The position numbers and the translations under genes were made by a program. The notes under the pieces were generated by a model, which was not told where the DNA came from, ran no database searches, and saw nothing but the letters and a program-made list of their open reading frames with translations. Below are positions 15,109-24,528 of a DNA stretch of 59,496 nucleotides, in pieces. The first letter of the stretch is position 1. The number at the start of each line of letters is the position of its first letter. The DNA comes from Chryseobacterium sp. YIM B08800 (GTDB taxonomy: Bacteria > Bacteroidota > Bacteroidia > Flavobacteriales > Weeksellaceae), in assembly GCF_026163565.1 (NCBI RefSeq), contig NZ_JAPDKN010000036.1:1-59496 (forward strand). Direction: 5' to 3'.

Positions 15109-16974
15109 TTATTCTGGCATCGCTTTCCATTTCTGCAAAATAGCAGTGTAAAAATACATAAAGAGAAAGCCTGCAAAAAGAATAATATAGCTCAACCAAA
15201 AGCCTAATTCTTCGAAAATATTTGAGCAGTTTTGATAAGGATAAGAATCTTGCATCTTTATTACCATTTCCTGACAAGCTGCATTTTGATGGATTCTAAT
15301 AATCGCAAAAATTAAAAGCACAAACAAAACAAAGCCATTCATCGAGATATTGACCAAAACAGAAGATACCATTTTACTCACCATATTCATTTTCAGCAAC
15401 GGAATCAACAGAATAACTAAACCGATAAACAAAATAAAATATGATACAAAAAACTGCTCCTTACCTCTGAAAGTAAGACCATAAAATACCGTAATTAAAG
15501 TAACGGTTAAAGTTAAAACTCCTGCGCTAATCACACTGAAAAGCAACGAACGAAGCCCGGTAATTCTGAAACTGAAAATAAAAGTAGAAAGGAAAAACGC
15601 AATCCAGATATAAATATGAATGTTATCTGAAAAGAAATCGTCTTGCTTCATAGAGTCTACGCTTTTAAGCAAATCTTTCATGTTTCCAGACAGATAATAA
15701 TACTCTGTCATATTATTTTTTACATATTTATCCGGAGCAAGCTGTTGATTGATTTTAGGATTAAATTCTCTGATTTTTATACTGTCTCTGGTATAATCTG
15801 AACTTACAACTGCAGAATCTACAGCAACTGTTTCTTCATAATATTCATCTTCATCGGTTCTGGTTTTTCCTGCATAATCTTTTATAAAATAACGGATTTC
15901 AAAATTCGGATTATCCTTAGAATAAATCATAGAAACCCATTTTTTTGCATCCAAGTTATTCTTAACTCTATAAGTTTTAGAAATCGAAAGAAAATCTTCA
16001 AAAAGTTTCTCAAGCTCAGCCTGATTTTTAGAATTTAAAAGCGTTGCCGTTTTTTGATTAACAGATGCTTTTTTATTTTTAAGAATATAATCCGGAGCAT
16101 CTTTATCGTAGTAATAATCAGTTTCTATGGCACTCACTCCATTATCAAGTTCATGGAAATCATAATCATAAAAAATTTCCGAAAAATTGTAGAAACTTGG
16201 CTGCGTTGTTTTAATATATGATGAAAGATCTACAACCTCTTTTTTGTAGTAAAAAGTTTCAAATTTTTCTTTCTCGTCTGAATAAGCGGGCTGTATTTTG
16301 TTAGAATATTCAGGATTTGGAGGAATGAAATTTCCTCGCTTGTCTTTTTTATAAGATTTTTTTGAATACAGCGTATAATACTGATACACTCTGTTGTAAT
16401 ACACAAAAAACTTTTTGTTTTGGTCTATTTTTTCAATATCATTTTCACAGTACAAATCGTAAAAAGGTTTTGGGAACAATCTGTTTTCTAAAGTATAAGA
16501 TTCTATATTCTGAGAAAGAAAAGGCGCAGTTCGGTTGATAATATCAATATTTTTTGCCATTTCCTGATCAGGATATTTATTATTGATAAACATTCTGAAA
16601 CCCGTCATGTACGAGAAATAAAACGTGGTACACGAAAAAATAATAATAAAATACTGTAAAAACTGACCAAATAGTTTTCCTTTAGAAGTAGGATAAAAAT
16701 TCTTGAAGGCATTGTTTTTAAGCATCATCAAAAGCCATCCTACGATCAGTAAAATAGAAATAATAAGATGAACGAAAATAACACCGTTTTTGAAATAATC
16801 ATCTTTTACAGAATATTTCTGCAAAGAAACAGGATCGATATGCGAGACATAACCGATGATAAAAAAGACGATATGAAAAACGAGAGCCGCCAAAAGCATC
16901 CATACAATTTTAGTATTCCAGACTGTAGGATATCTTTCGAGCAAATATTGGTTGAATTTATTGAGTTTTTGCAT
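15109..16974 (-). CDS. multi-pass membrane protein, putative ABC transporter permease component
   Basis: The 621-aa protein has three predicted membrane helices in the first 140 residues, then a long hydrophilic region (about 140-460) rich in Tyr, Asp and Lys, then a cluster of about six membrane helices, including IWIAFFLSTFIFSF and FVLFVLLIFAIIRI. It has no recognised signature. It lies 21 bp downstream of an ABC ATPase gene on the same strand, so it is probably the membrane partner of that ATPase. A large extracytoplasmic domain fits an export or signalling function rather than simple import. The family assignment is inferred. Confidence 0.65.
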   Translation of the reverse strand: MQKLNKFNQYLLERYPTVWNTKIVWMLLAALVFHIVFFIIGYVSHIDPVSLQKYSVKDDYFKNGVIFVHLIISILLIVGWLLMMLKNNAFKNFYPTSKGKLFGQFLQYFIIIFSCTTFYFSYMTGFRMFINNKYPDQEMAKNIDIINRTAPFLSQNIESYTLENRLFPKPFYDLYCENDIEKIDQNKKFFVYYNRVYQYYTLYSKKSYKKDKRGNFIPPNPEYSNKIQPAYSDEKEKFETFYYKKEVVDLSSYIKTTQPSFYNFSEIFYDYDFHELDNGVSAIETDYYYDKDAPDYILKNKKASVNQKTATLLNSKNQAELEKLFEDFLSISKTYRVKNNLDAKKWVSMIYSKDNPNFEIRYFIKDYAGKTRTDEDEYYEETVAVDSAVVSSDYTRDSIKIREFNPKINQQLAPDKYVKNNMTEYYYLSGNMKDLLKSVDSMKQDDFFSDNIHIYIWIAFFLSTFIFSFRITGLRSLLFSVISAGVLTLTVTLITVFYGLTFRGKEQFFVSYFILFIGLVILLIPLLKMNMVSKMVSSVLVNISMNGFVLFVLLIFAIIRIHQNAACQEMVIKMQDSYPYQNCSNIFEELGFWLSYIILFAGFLFMYFYTAILQKWKAMPE

Positions 16975-16995
16975 TTTAATTTGAATTAAAAAAGA

Positions 16996-18147
16996 TTAAT
17001 TAACGAAAAACCTTCTCGTAGAAGACGAGATATTTCTGATGTAAATAATTTCTGCTTTTGCATTTCCTAAAGCTGAAATTACCTCATAAAACTGAGTTTC
17101 TGATGAGAAATAAGCGACGTAAACACCACCATTGAAGTTAAGCTTTTCCATATTGAAACCCTTAAAGACTTCGAGAAGTTTATCGCGACTCTCATTAGTA
17201 TCAATCTCAATAATTAATTGGTTTTCGTCATCACCATTTACTTCAGAATTATCTTTATATTTTCCGTTTTTCAGAAAGATTACCTTGTCTGAAATCTTTT
17301 CTACTTCGTACAATTGCTGCGAGCTTAAAATTAAAGCAATCGGATGATTTACCGAATTGGCAATTGATTTTAAATCTTCCAAAATGACCTGTTGCGCCAA
17401 AACATCAAGGTTTGCTAAAGGCTCATCCAACAAAAGAATTTCAGGTTTTCTTAAAAGAATTCTCGCTAATTCAAAACGCATTTTGTAACCGGATGAAAGT
17501 TCGCTCCATTTCAGATGCTTGTAATTCCACAATCCGAGACGGGCAATCATCATCAAGGTTCTGGTTTCGTTTTCTTCAGGCGCAACACCATGATTTGAAA
17601 GCACAAATTTCAGATTATCTTTCAGACTTCCATACCATTTTTCGGTTCGTTGCGGAATGTAAACCAATTTCGTTCTCAAATCATATTCATTTTTTGATTT
17701 TTCGTTGAATGAATAGTTTAAACTTCCATCATTAAATGAAATTTCATTCGCCAAAATTCTCAGCAAAGTTGTTTTCCCGTTTCCATTCTCTCCTACCAAA
17801 CCGTAAACCTGCCCTTTATTGATTTCCACAGAAACCGGACCGAGCGAAAAACGGTTGCTTCCGTAAGATTTTACAATATCTTTTGCTTTCAAAACAGACT
17901 GTTCAGAAATATGTTCTTTTACCTGAACTTTTTCAATTTTGGCGAGAAGAGTTTTTGATTTTTCGATTAACTCATCGATGACGTGATTGTGTGTTTCTTT
18001 CCAGTCGGTTAAATCAATCGCTTCTTTATAAATCGACATATCCTGAGTGTCGATAGCGCAATCTAACAGTTTTCTGAACCCTAGAACGGTGTCTTTATTA
18101 TCAAAAAAATGGTAGACTTCGGCGACTCTTTGCTGATGTTTGGTCAT
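16996..18147 (-). CDS. ABC transporter ATP-binding protein with N-terminal helical extension
   Basis: The nucleotide-binding domain has Walker A GENGNGKTT (about residues 119-127), the signature LSSGYKMRFELAR (about 222-234) and Walker B EILLLDEPLANLD (about 240-252). Residues 1-85 form an additional helical domain not typical of plain ABC ATPases, beginning MTKHQQRVAEVYHFFDNKD. A C-terminal 60-80 residue domain follows the nucleotide-binding core. The downstream gene (21 bp gap) encodes the likely membrane partner. Substrate and direction of transport are unknown. Confidence 0.88.
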   Translation of the reverse strand: MTKHQQRVAEVYHFFDNKDTVLGFRKLLDCAIDTQDMSIYKEAIDLTDWKETHNHVIDELIEKSKTLLAKIEKVQVKEHISEQSVLKAKDIVKSYGSNRFSLGPVSVEINKGQVYGLVGENGNGKTTLLRILANEISFNDGSLNYSFNEKSKNEYDLRTKLVYIPQRTEKWYGSLKDNLKFVLSNHGVAPEENETRTLMMIARLGLWNYKHLKWSELSSGYKMRFELARILLRKPEILLLDEPLANLDVLAQQVILEDLKSIANSVNHPIALILSSQQLYEVEKISDKVIFLKNGKYKDNSEVNGDDENQLIIEIDTNESRDKLLEVFKGFNMEKLNFNGGVYVAYFSSETQFYEVISALGNAKAEIIYIRNISSSTRRFFVN

Positions 18148-18251
18148 TTGGTTTATTTAATTTGACCGAAGATAATTATTTTTAAGACAAGTTATATCTA
18201 AATGGTGAGAAAAATTTAATCTATATTTGGGGATATTTTAAGAATCGAGAA

Positions 18252-19100
18252 ATGTTTAAGAAGTTTAGCTGTTTAGCCATTGTTTTATTGAGTTTAAATC
18301 ATTTCAAAGCTCAGGAAAAGATTCCATTCAGATTAACGAAACACAATAATATTATTGTAAAAACTTTGGTTAATGATAAAGATTCGCTTCATCTGATGTT
18401 TCAGATTGCGATGGAAGATGCTTCAATTTCGCCAGATAGAATCAGAAAAGCAGACCATATCACATTTAAAGATGAAATAAGTGACGGTAATACGGTAAAA
18501 ATCGGCAATAAAAAATATGAGAACATTAGGTTTTTTGATAATGAATTGACCGGTCATGAAGCCGATGGAAAAATAGGAACCGGGATTTTTAAAGACCAAT
18601 ATTTTAAAATCGATTACGACAACAGCCAGTTTGTTTCTTATGATAAAGAACCGGATTTAAGGGATTATCAACCGATGAATCTGTATGTAAAAAACGGGCA
18701 ATTTTTTATCGTTGCAGACAATGTAATTGAAGATAAACAGCAGGAAGCTTATTTTCTTCTTCAGTCTGGTTATTCAGGAGGTTTGCTGTACAGTAACGAG
18801 TTTGCAGAAGCCAATAATCTGAATGAAAAGCTAAAAATTACAGGCGAAAAGTCAATGAAAAACTCTTCCGGACAAATCATTACATCCAAACAGGGAGTTT
18901 TACCTTTTCTAAAGCTTGGAAATATTGTTTTAAAAAATGTTACAGCCGGATTTTTCACAGGAGACCTCAAAACTCAACACGCGAATTATTTTGCAGCCGA
19001 TGTGATGCGCAGATTCAACTGGATTTTTGACAAAGACAGAAAAATGGTTTATATAAAACCGAGTAAGTATTTTAATGAACCTTATTATAAAATAAATTAA
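18252..19100 (+). CDS. exported retropepsin-like (pepsin-fold) protein lacking catalytic Asp motifs
   Basis: A signal peptide ends near HFKAQ. The mature protein shows two repeats resembling pepsin-like lobes, with LHLMFQIAMEDASISPD (about 47-63) and AYFLLQSGYSGGLLYSNEFA (about 169-188) where the catalytic DTG would be. In the second, QSGYSGG replaces DTGxSG, and the first has EDASI. So a proteolytic role is unlikely if the alignment is right. The assignment is by resemblance only. It overlaps the stop of the convergent next gene by 4 bp and has no other clear partner. Confidence 0.55.
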   Translation: MFKKFSCLAIVLLSLNHFKAQEKIPFRLTKHNNIIVKTLVNDKDSLHLMFQIAMEDASISPDRIRKADHITFKDEISDGNTVKIGNKKYENIRFFDNELTGHEADGKIGTGIFKDQYFKIDYDNSQFVSYDKEPDLRDYQPMNLYVKNGQFFIVADNVIEDKQQEAYFLLQSGYSGGLLYSNEFAEANNLNEKLKITGEKSMKNSSGQIITSKQGVLPFLKLGNIVLKNVTAGFFTGDLKTQHANYFAADVMRRFNWIFDKDRKMVYIKPSKYFNEPYYKIN

Positions 19101-19588
19101 CCCATTCCCGCCATCATCGACATATAATAATTGGCGCAGTGTAAAGATATAAGCAGAAGAATATTTTTTTCCTCAAATGTCTCTAAAATCTCTGAAGTGT
19201 TTATTTGGTATTCATAATTTAAACTTCTCCACTGAATATTGGGTTTCATCATCAGAAGTTCAGTTCCTTTTACATCGCTTAACACAAAAGATTCTTTGAA
19301 AAAACCTTTGTGACTAAGCGTATATTTTTTCTCAATATCATTGAAATAGGTATTCATTAAGATATTTCCGTCCCAGTTCATGGTAAATTTGAGAAGAACT
19401 TTTTTCCCATCAAGAACTTCAACTGTTGTTCCCCAAAAACCTTTCGGCTCAACCTGATATCTTGATTTTAAAATTTCAATTTCAGCATTGAATTTAAACC
19501 AGTTTTTATAATTCAATTGCCCGACCGGGTTCCCGTCTTTTGATACTTTAAAATTGGTATATTTTTCTGCGATAGCCTGATATTCCAT
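19097..19588 (-). CDS. hypothetical protein (possible LURP-one/tubby-like fold)
   Basis: The 163-aa cytoplasmic protein is built of alternating beta-strands with motifs such as GQLNYKNWFKFNAEIEIL and FWGTTVEVLDGKKVLLKFTM, ending with a hydrophobic helix ANYYMSMMAGMG. I do not recognise a specific family. Strand spacing and the hydrophobic C-terminal helix are reminiscent of Tubby C-terminal/LURP-one-like domains, but this is a weak inference. It overlaps the convergent gene's stop at 19097-19100. Confidence 0.6.
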   Translation of the reverse strand: MEYQAIAEKYTNFKVSKDGNPVGQLNYKNWFKFNAEIEILKSRYQVEPKGFWGTTVEVLDGKKVLLKFTMNWDGNILMNTYFNDIEKKYTLSHKGFFKESFVLSDVKGTELLMMKPNIQWRSLNYEYQINTSEILETFEEKNILLLISLHCANYYMSMMAGMG

Positions 19589-19714
19589 TGATGTGTTTTT
19601 TGAAATTGTAACAAGTTCTAAATTTAATCTTTTTTAAAATATGTCATTTTATTCCAATTTATTAACCTTCAACCTTATCGGGTAAATAATTTTTATCTCA
19701 AATCTAAATTTCAT

Positions 19715-19722
19715 TAACTTTG
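19715..19722 (+). promoter_or_regulatory. -7 promoter box of the toxin-antitoxin pair
   Basis: TAACTTTG matches TAnnTTTG and lies 16 bp before the ATG at 19738, supporting that start. The in-frame TTG at 19720 lies inside the box and is unlikely to be used. Confidence 0.5.
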
Positions 19723-19737
19723 ATAAAAATAAATGAA

Positions 19738-19992
19738 ATGAATTCTAACACTTTACATATCATTAACCAAAAATTAAAAGATGAACCGGAGGAAATCCTG
19801 AAACAGGTTTTGGGATATTTAGACGGAATTCTTGAAAAAAAATCTCAAAAAGATTGGTACGAGCATAATCTAAATTACCAGTTAACAGATGCGCAAAAAC
19901 GTGAATTGGATGCAATGGAAAATTTGAAGGATGAAGATTTTATGCCTGCTGAAGAATTTCATAAAAAGATAAAAGAAAAATATGGCTTTTGA
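19738..19992 (+). CDS. antitoxin component of a RelE/ParE-type toxin-antitoxin module
   Basis: The 84-aa acidic product starts at ATG 19738 (MNSNTLHIINQ), with its stop overlapping the toxin start by 11 bp (19982-19992), the standard arrangement for type II systems. The N-terminal part has an amphipathic helix (INQKLKDEPEEILKQVLGYLDGIL) and the C-terminus is charged and likely disordered when unbound, as antitoxins are. It probably binds and neutralises the neighbouring toxin and represses the promoter. No RHH/HTH motif is clear, so its DNA-binding fold is not certain. Confidence 0.78.
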   Translation: MNSNTLHIINQKLKDEPEEILKQVLGYLDGILEKKSQKDWYEHNLNYQLTDAQKRELDAMENLKDEDFMPAEEFHKKIKEKYGF

Positions 19993-20269
19993 GATTGAAT
20001 ATACTCATCACGCCGAGATTGATGTAAATAAAGCTATAGATTACTACGCCGAGAATGTATCATTAAAAGTTGCAAAATCTTTTTATAAAAAACTTTTAGC
20101 TGCTGAAAAAACATTAAAGCGAACACCATTTTTTCAAAAAATCCACAATGATTTTCATCGTTTACCACTGAAAATTTTTCCTTTCATCATTATTTATAAA
20201 ATTGAAAAAGAAACTATCAAAATTTTCAGAGTTTTTCACACTTCTCAAAACCCTGAAAAATATCCGTAA
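19982..20269 (+). CDS. RelE/ParE family toxin
   Basis: The 95-aa basic protein has the RelE/ParE superfamily pattern: an initial strand (FEIEYTHHAEIDVNKAIDYY), helical SLKVAKSFYKKLLAAEKTLKRTP and a C-terminal end IFRVFHTSQNPEKYP. ParE-like toxins poison DNA gyrase, while RelE-like toxins cleave mRNA at the ribosome; sequence does not distinguish them reliably, but the RVFHTSQNPEKYP end is typical of the ParE side. Co-expressed with the upstream antitoxin with an 11-bp overlap. Confidence 0.85.
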   Translation: MAFEIEYTHHAEIDVNKAIDYYAENVSLKVAKSFYKKLLAAEKTLKRTPFFQKIHNDFHRLPLKIFPFIIIYKIEKETIKIFRVFHTSQNPEKYP

Positions 20270-20333
20270 AAAGCGGAAGAAAATTATGAGGATTTACATT
20301 ACTTTGTTGCAGACAACAGTGTTTTGCTCTTTT

Positions 20334-20717
20334 TTAATCAGGTAACTGCATAAAGCTTGCTCCAATAATTTTCAATGAATCATCAAAACGTTTCCAAACT
20401 CTAAAATATCTAAACCTTCCTTCTAATGGTGCTCCCATCATTTTTCCTTTCGCTGTCATTGTAACGATAGAAAGTGCGATGTCATCCATTATTTTAATGT
20501 TATCAATTTCTATTGAAGCGTTTTCAATGATCATTGTTTTCGCTTTATGCGAATTCAAATCCATTTCTTTCGTTATAATTTCTCCCGTCGGTGCTACTGC
20601 AAGCAAATCATCGTGCAATAGTTGATCAAGTAATTCCACATTGCTTACGAGCTGAGCCGAAAAAAGTTTGTTTTCCGCTTCAACAACGTTTTCTCTGGTA
20701 ATTTCTGGTTTATACAT
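20334..20717 (-). CDS. nuclear transport factor 2-like (SnoaL/DUF4440) protein
   Basis: The 127-aa protein has the cystatin-like alpha+beta cone of NTF2-like proteins. An N-terminal helix AENKLFSAQLVSNVELLDQLLHDDLLAVAPTG is followed by beta-strands with ALSIVTMTAKGKMMGAPLEGRFRYFRVWKRFDD. Members bind small hydrophobic ligands or have isomerase-type activity; this one has no clear catalytic signature. It sits downstream of a separately transcribed toxin-antitoxin pair and upstream of the carB terminator. Confidence 0.8.
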   Translation of the reverse strand: MYKPEITRENVVEAENKLFSAQLVSNVELLDQLLHDDLLAVAPTGEIITKEMDLNSHKAKTMIIENASIEIDNIKIMDDIALSIVTMTAKGKMMGAPLEGRFRYFRVWKRFDDSLKIIGASFMQLPD

Positions 20718-20826
20718 ATTTTTTTGTTTGGCGATTGTCTGTTCGTTATAATTTTTTCGAAAAGTACTTTTTCTAAAGTAACTAATTTTCCATCAATCAA
20801 CAAATTATTTAATTTTTATAAATAAA

Positions 20827-20859
20827 AAACCTAACAGGTTTTAGAAACCTGTTAGGTTT
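20827..20859 (-). terminator. intrinsic terminator of the pyrB-carA-carB transcript
   Basis: A perfect 15-bp stem (AAACCTAACAGGTTT / AAACCTGTTAGGTTT) with a 3-nt loop lies 34 bp past the carB stop, followed on the minus strand by a U-rich run. Confidence 0.85.
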
Positions 20860-20892
20860 GACGAAAAGTTTCGTTCAAATTTTATTTGAAAA

Positions 20893-23800
20893 TTACATCG
20901 TCTCCATTTTGAAACTCATGCTTTCGATTACTTTCAAGATAGCTTCAACTGTATCCATTGACGTTAAACAAGGAACACCGTTTTCTACGCTCATTCTTCT
21001 GATTTGGAAACCGTCTCTTTCAGACTGTTTTCCTTTCGTCATGGTGTTGACAACGTATTGTACTTTTCCTTTTTGGATCAAATCGATAAGGTTTACGCTT
21101 TCCTCTCCTATCTTGTAACCAATTTTGCAAGGAATTCCTTTTTCTTCAAAGAATTTTGCCGTTCCTTCCGTTGCCCAGATTCTGAAACCAACTTCATGGA
21201 ATCTCGCCGCTAAATCAGCCGCTTCCTGCTTGTGTTTATCAGCTACCGTGAACAAGATTGAACCGTGCATCGGAACTTTTCTTCCTGCTGCAACCAATCC
21301 TTTGTAAAGTGCCTTTTCCAAAGTCGTGTCTTTACCCATAACCTCTCCTGTAGACTTCATTTCCGGGCCTAAAGAGATGTCAACTTTCGTTAATTTAGAG
21401 AAAGAGAACACAGGAACTTTTACGAAAACACCTTCTTTATTTGGAACCAATCCGTTTTTGTAGCCTAAATCTGTCAGTTTCTGACCTAAAATTGCCTTTG
21501 TAGCAAGATTTGCCATTGGAACTTCCGTGATTTTAGATAAGAAAGGAACCGTTCTTGATGAACGTGGATTCACTTCGATTACATAAACATTTCCTTCGAA
21601 AAGAACGTACTGAATATTCATTAAACCAATCACTTTCAATCCTTTAGCCAATCTCTGAGTATAATCTACCAAAGTATCAACTTCGCTTTGTGAAATATTC
21701 TGTGGAGGATACACCGCAATCGAGTCTCCAGAGTGAACTCCTGCTCTTTCGATATGCTCCATAATTCCTGGAATGACCACTGTTTCACCGTCACAAATCG
21801 CATCCACTTCAATTTCTTTCCCAACCATGTAACGGTCGACCAAAACTGGATGTTCCGGGCTTGCATCTACCGCAAACTCCATATAATGAGCCAATTCTGC
21901 TTCATTATAAACAATTTCCATTGCTCTACCTCCCAAAACGTAACTTGGACGAACCAGCACCGGATAACCGATTTCGTTTGCAATTTTTATCGCTTCTTCT
22001 TTTGAAGTTGAGGTTTTTCCTAAAGGCTGAGGAATCCCAATTTCCTGAAGGGCTTTTTCAAACTTATCTCTGTTTTCAGCTCTGTCAAGGTCTTCCAAAG
22101 AAGTTCCTAAAATCTGAACTCCATGAGCAGCCAATTTATCAGCTAAATTAATTGCTGTTTGACCTCCAAACTGTACCACAACTCCTTTTGGTTTCTCCAA
22201 TTCGATGATGTTCATTACATCTTCTTCCGTCAACGGTTCGAAGTATAATTTATCTGAAATTGAGAAGTCTGTAGAAACCGTTTCTGGGTTGTTGTTGATG
22301 ATGATTGCTTCATAACCCATCTCTTTGATTGCCCAAACTGAGTGAACTGTCGCATAATCAAACTCAACTCCCTGTCCGATTCTGATTGGTCCTGAACCTA
22401 GAACGATGATTTTTTCTTTGTCTGAAGGTACGGATTCGTTTTCTTCTTCGTAAGTTCCGTAGAAATATGGTGTTTCAGATTCGAATTCCGCGGCGCAAGT
22501 GTCTACCATTTTGTAAACCGGCATTACTCCATTTTCTTTTCTGAAATTGAAAACTTCACGTTCTTTTACATCCCAAAGAACTGCGATATTTACATCTGCA
22601 AAACCTAATTTTTTAGCTTCTAATAAGATGTCTTTGTTGAATTTATTTTCAGCGATCACCTTTTCGAAATCAATTAGTTTTTTGATTTTCCAGATGAAGA
22701 ATTTATCGATTTTGCTCCATTCTACGATTTGTTCCCAGTCGTAACCTCTTCTTAAAGCGTCCCCGATGATAAACAATCTTTCGTCATCACAAACTCTGAT
22801 TCTTCTTTCGATTTCTTCTGCTGTTAAAGCTGCAGCTTGCTTAGTTTTTAAACCAATATGTTTAATTCCTGTTTCCAAAGAACGAATGGCTTTTTGTAAA
22901 GACTCTTCGAAATTTCTTCCGATTGCCATTACTTCACCCGTTGCTTTCATCTGCGTTGATAATCTTCTGTCCGCAGTTTCGAATTTATCGAATGGAAATC
23001 TTGGGAATTTAGTTACCACATAATCCAAAGCCGGTTCAAAACAAGCGTAAGACTTTCCTGTAACCGGATTCATGATTTCATCTAAAGTTAATCCTACCGC
23101 AATTTTTGCAGCAATTTTAGCAATCGGATAACCAGTTGCTTTTGATGCTAAAGCTGATGAACGAGAAACTCTCGGATTCACCTCGATGATATAATAATCA
23201 AATGAGTGTGGGTCTAAAGCCAACTGTACGTTACATCCACCTTCAATTCCTAAAGCTCTGATGATTTTTAATGAAGCATTTCTCAACAACTGATATTCTC
23301 TGTCAGAAAGCGTTTGAGAAGGTGCCACAACGATTGAGTCACCTGTGTGGACTCCAACCGGGTCGATATTTTCCATGTTACAAACCACAATCGCATTGTC
23401 GTTTGCATCACGCATTACTTCGTATTCAATTTCTTTGAAACCTGCAATTGATTTCTCAATAAGACATTGTGTAACCGGACTGTATTTCAATCCTAATTCT
23501 GCAATTTCTTTCAATTCAGCTTCGGTAGCAGCGATTCCACCACCTGTTCCACCCATTGTGAAAGCAGGACGAACAATTACCGGATAACCGATTTCGTTAG
23601 CAAAATTAATTGCTCCTTCAACTGTATTTACGATGTCAGATTCTGGAACCGGCTCGTTCAATTCTCTCATCAATTCACGGAATAAATCTCTGTCTTCCGC
23701 TCTGTTGATCGCTGAAAGCTTCGTTCCCAAAACTTCAACTTTACATTCTTCAAGAATTCCTGATTTTTCCAATTCTACCGCCATGTTCAAACCTGTTTGT

Positions 23801-24075
23801 CCACCAAGCGTAGGTAAAAGTGCATCTGGGCGCTCTTTTCTGATGATGTGACTTACAAACTGAAGTGAAATCGGCTCGATATATACCTTATCTGCGATTT
23901 CAACATCTGTCATAATCGTTGCAGGGTTTGAGTTAATCAAAATTACCTTGTAGCCTTCTTCTCTCAAAGACAGACAAGCCTGCGTTCCTGCGTAATCAAA
24001 TTCTGCCGCCTGACCAATGATGATAGGTCCTGAACCGATTACTAAAATTGTTTTTATATCTGTACGTTTTGCCAT
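20893..24075 (-). CDS. carB: carbamoyl-phosphate synthase large subunit
   Basis: The 1060-aa protein has duplicated ATP-grasp halves: [20 protein letters not shown] near the N-terminus (about 14-33) and [21 protein letters not shown] near the middle (about 560-580), with an oligomerisation domain between and a C-terminal methylglyoxal-synthase-like allosteric domain (about 930-1060). It makes carbamoyl phosphate from bicarbonate, ammonia from CarA and two ATP, feeding both pyrimidine and arginine synthesis. A four-helix-bundle gene separates it from carA, an unusual insertion. Confidence 0.97.
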   Translation of the reverse strand: MAKRTDIKTILVIGSGPIIIGQAAEFDYAGTQACLSLREEGYKVILINSNPATIMTDVEIADKVYIEPISLQFVSHIIRKERPDALLPTLGGQTGLNMAVELEKSGILEECKVEVLGTKLSAINRAEDRDLFRELMRELNEPVPESDIVNTVEGAINFANEIGYPVIVRPAFTMGGTGGGIAATEAELKEIAELGLKYSPVTQCLIEKSIAGFKEIEYEVMRDANDNAIVVCNMENIDPVGVHTGDSIVVAPSQTLSDREYQLLRNASLKIIRALGIEGGCNVQLALDPHSFDYYIIEVNPRVSRSSALASKATGYPIAKIAAKIAVGLTLDEIMNPVTGKSYACFEPALDYVVTKFPRFPFDKFETADRRLSTQMKATGEVMAIGRNFEESLQKAIRSLETGIKHIGLKTKQAAALTAEEIERRIRVCDDERLFIIGDALRRGYDWEQIVEWSKIDKFFIWKIKKLIDFEKVIAENKFNKDILLEAKKLGFADVNIAVLWDVKEREVFNFRKENGVMPVYKMVDTCAAEFESETPYFYGTYEEENESVPSDKEKIIVLGSGPIRIGQGVEFDYATVHSVWAIKEMGYEAIIINNNPETVSTDFSISDKLYFEPLTEEDVMNIIELEKPKGVVVQFGGQTAINLADKLAAHGVQILGTSLEDLDRAENRDKFEKALQEIGIPQPLGKTSTSKEEAIKIANEIGYPVLVRPSYVLGGRAMEIVYNEAELAHYMEFAVDASPEHPVLVDRYMVGKEIEVDAICDGETVVIPGIMEHIERAGVHSGDSIAVYPPQNISQSEVDTLVDYTQRLAKGLKVIGLMNIQYVLFEGNVYVIEVNPRSSRTVPFLSKITEVPMANLATKAILGQKLTDLGYKNGLVPNKEGVFVKVPVFSFSKLTKVDISLGPEMKSTGEVMGKDTTLEKALYKGLVAAGRKVPMHGSILFTVADKHKQEAADLAARFHEVGFRIWATEGTAKFFEEKGIPCKIGYKIGEESVNLIDLIQKGKVQYVVNTMTKGKQSERDGFQIRRMSVENGVPCLTSMDTVEAILKVIESMSFKMETM

Positions 24076-24134
24076 TTTTTTGTTGTTAGATACTAGATGT
24101 CAGATTTCAGATTCTAGACTTCCAGCGTTGTGTT

Positions 24135-24488
24135 TTACTTTTTTAGATTAGATTTAAATGAATAAATCATTCTTTGAATTTCATTCAGGTTTGATATTAA
24201 ACTGTTAACTTTTTCTGCATTTAATAAATTTAATTCTCTTGTCAGAATTAATTGTGTCTGTAGTTCAAAAGAGGAAGCATTTGCAATTCCAAGAAAATGA
24301 TAAAGTTCTCTGTCGTTATTTCTTCCTGCTCCTTCCGCAATATTTGACGGAATTGAAATTACTGACCTTTTAATCTGAGAAATCAAACCAAATTTTTCAT
24401 CTTTTGGTAAGTCTGCACAAATAATATAAACCTCCTTCGCAAGTTCTATTGATTTCTGCCAGAAAAGTAATTTCTCAAAATTATGCAT
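24135..24488 (-). CDS. four-helix-bundle protein (23S rRNA intervening-sequence/S23 family)
   Basis: The 117-aa product has the S23 family pattern: LLFWQKSIELAKEVYIICADLPKDEKFGLISQIKRSVISIPSNIAEGAGR (about 7-56), where SIPSNIAEG is diagnostic. These proteins form pentamers of four-helix bundles and are usually encoded within rRNA intervening sequences or as stand-alone genes in Bacteroidetes. Here it lies between carA and carB (40- and 59-bp gaps) in the same orientation, so it is probably co-transcribed. Its function is unknown, and nothing in sequence links it to carbamoyl phosphate. Confidence 0.9.
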   Translation of the reverse strand: MHNFEKLLFWQKSIELAKEVYIICADLPKDEKFGLISQIKRSVISIPSNIAEGAGRNNDRELYHFLGIANASSFELQTQLILTRELNLLNAEKVNSLISNLNEIQRMIYSFKSNLKK

Positions 24489-24528
24489 GTAAAGTCTTTT
24501 ATCTGATGTCTAATATCTGAAATCTAAA

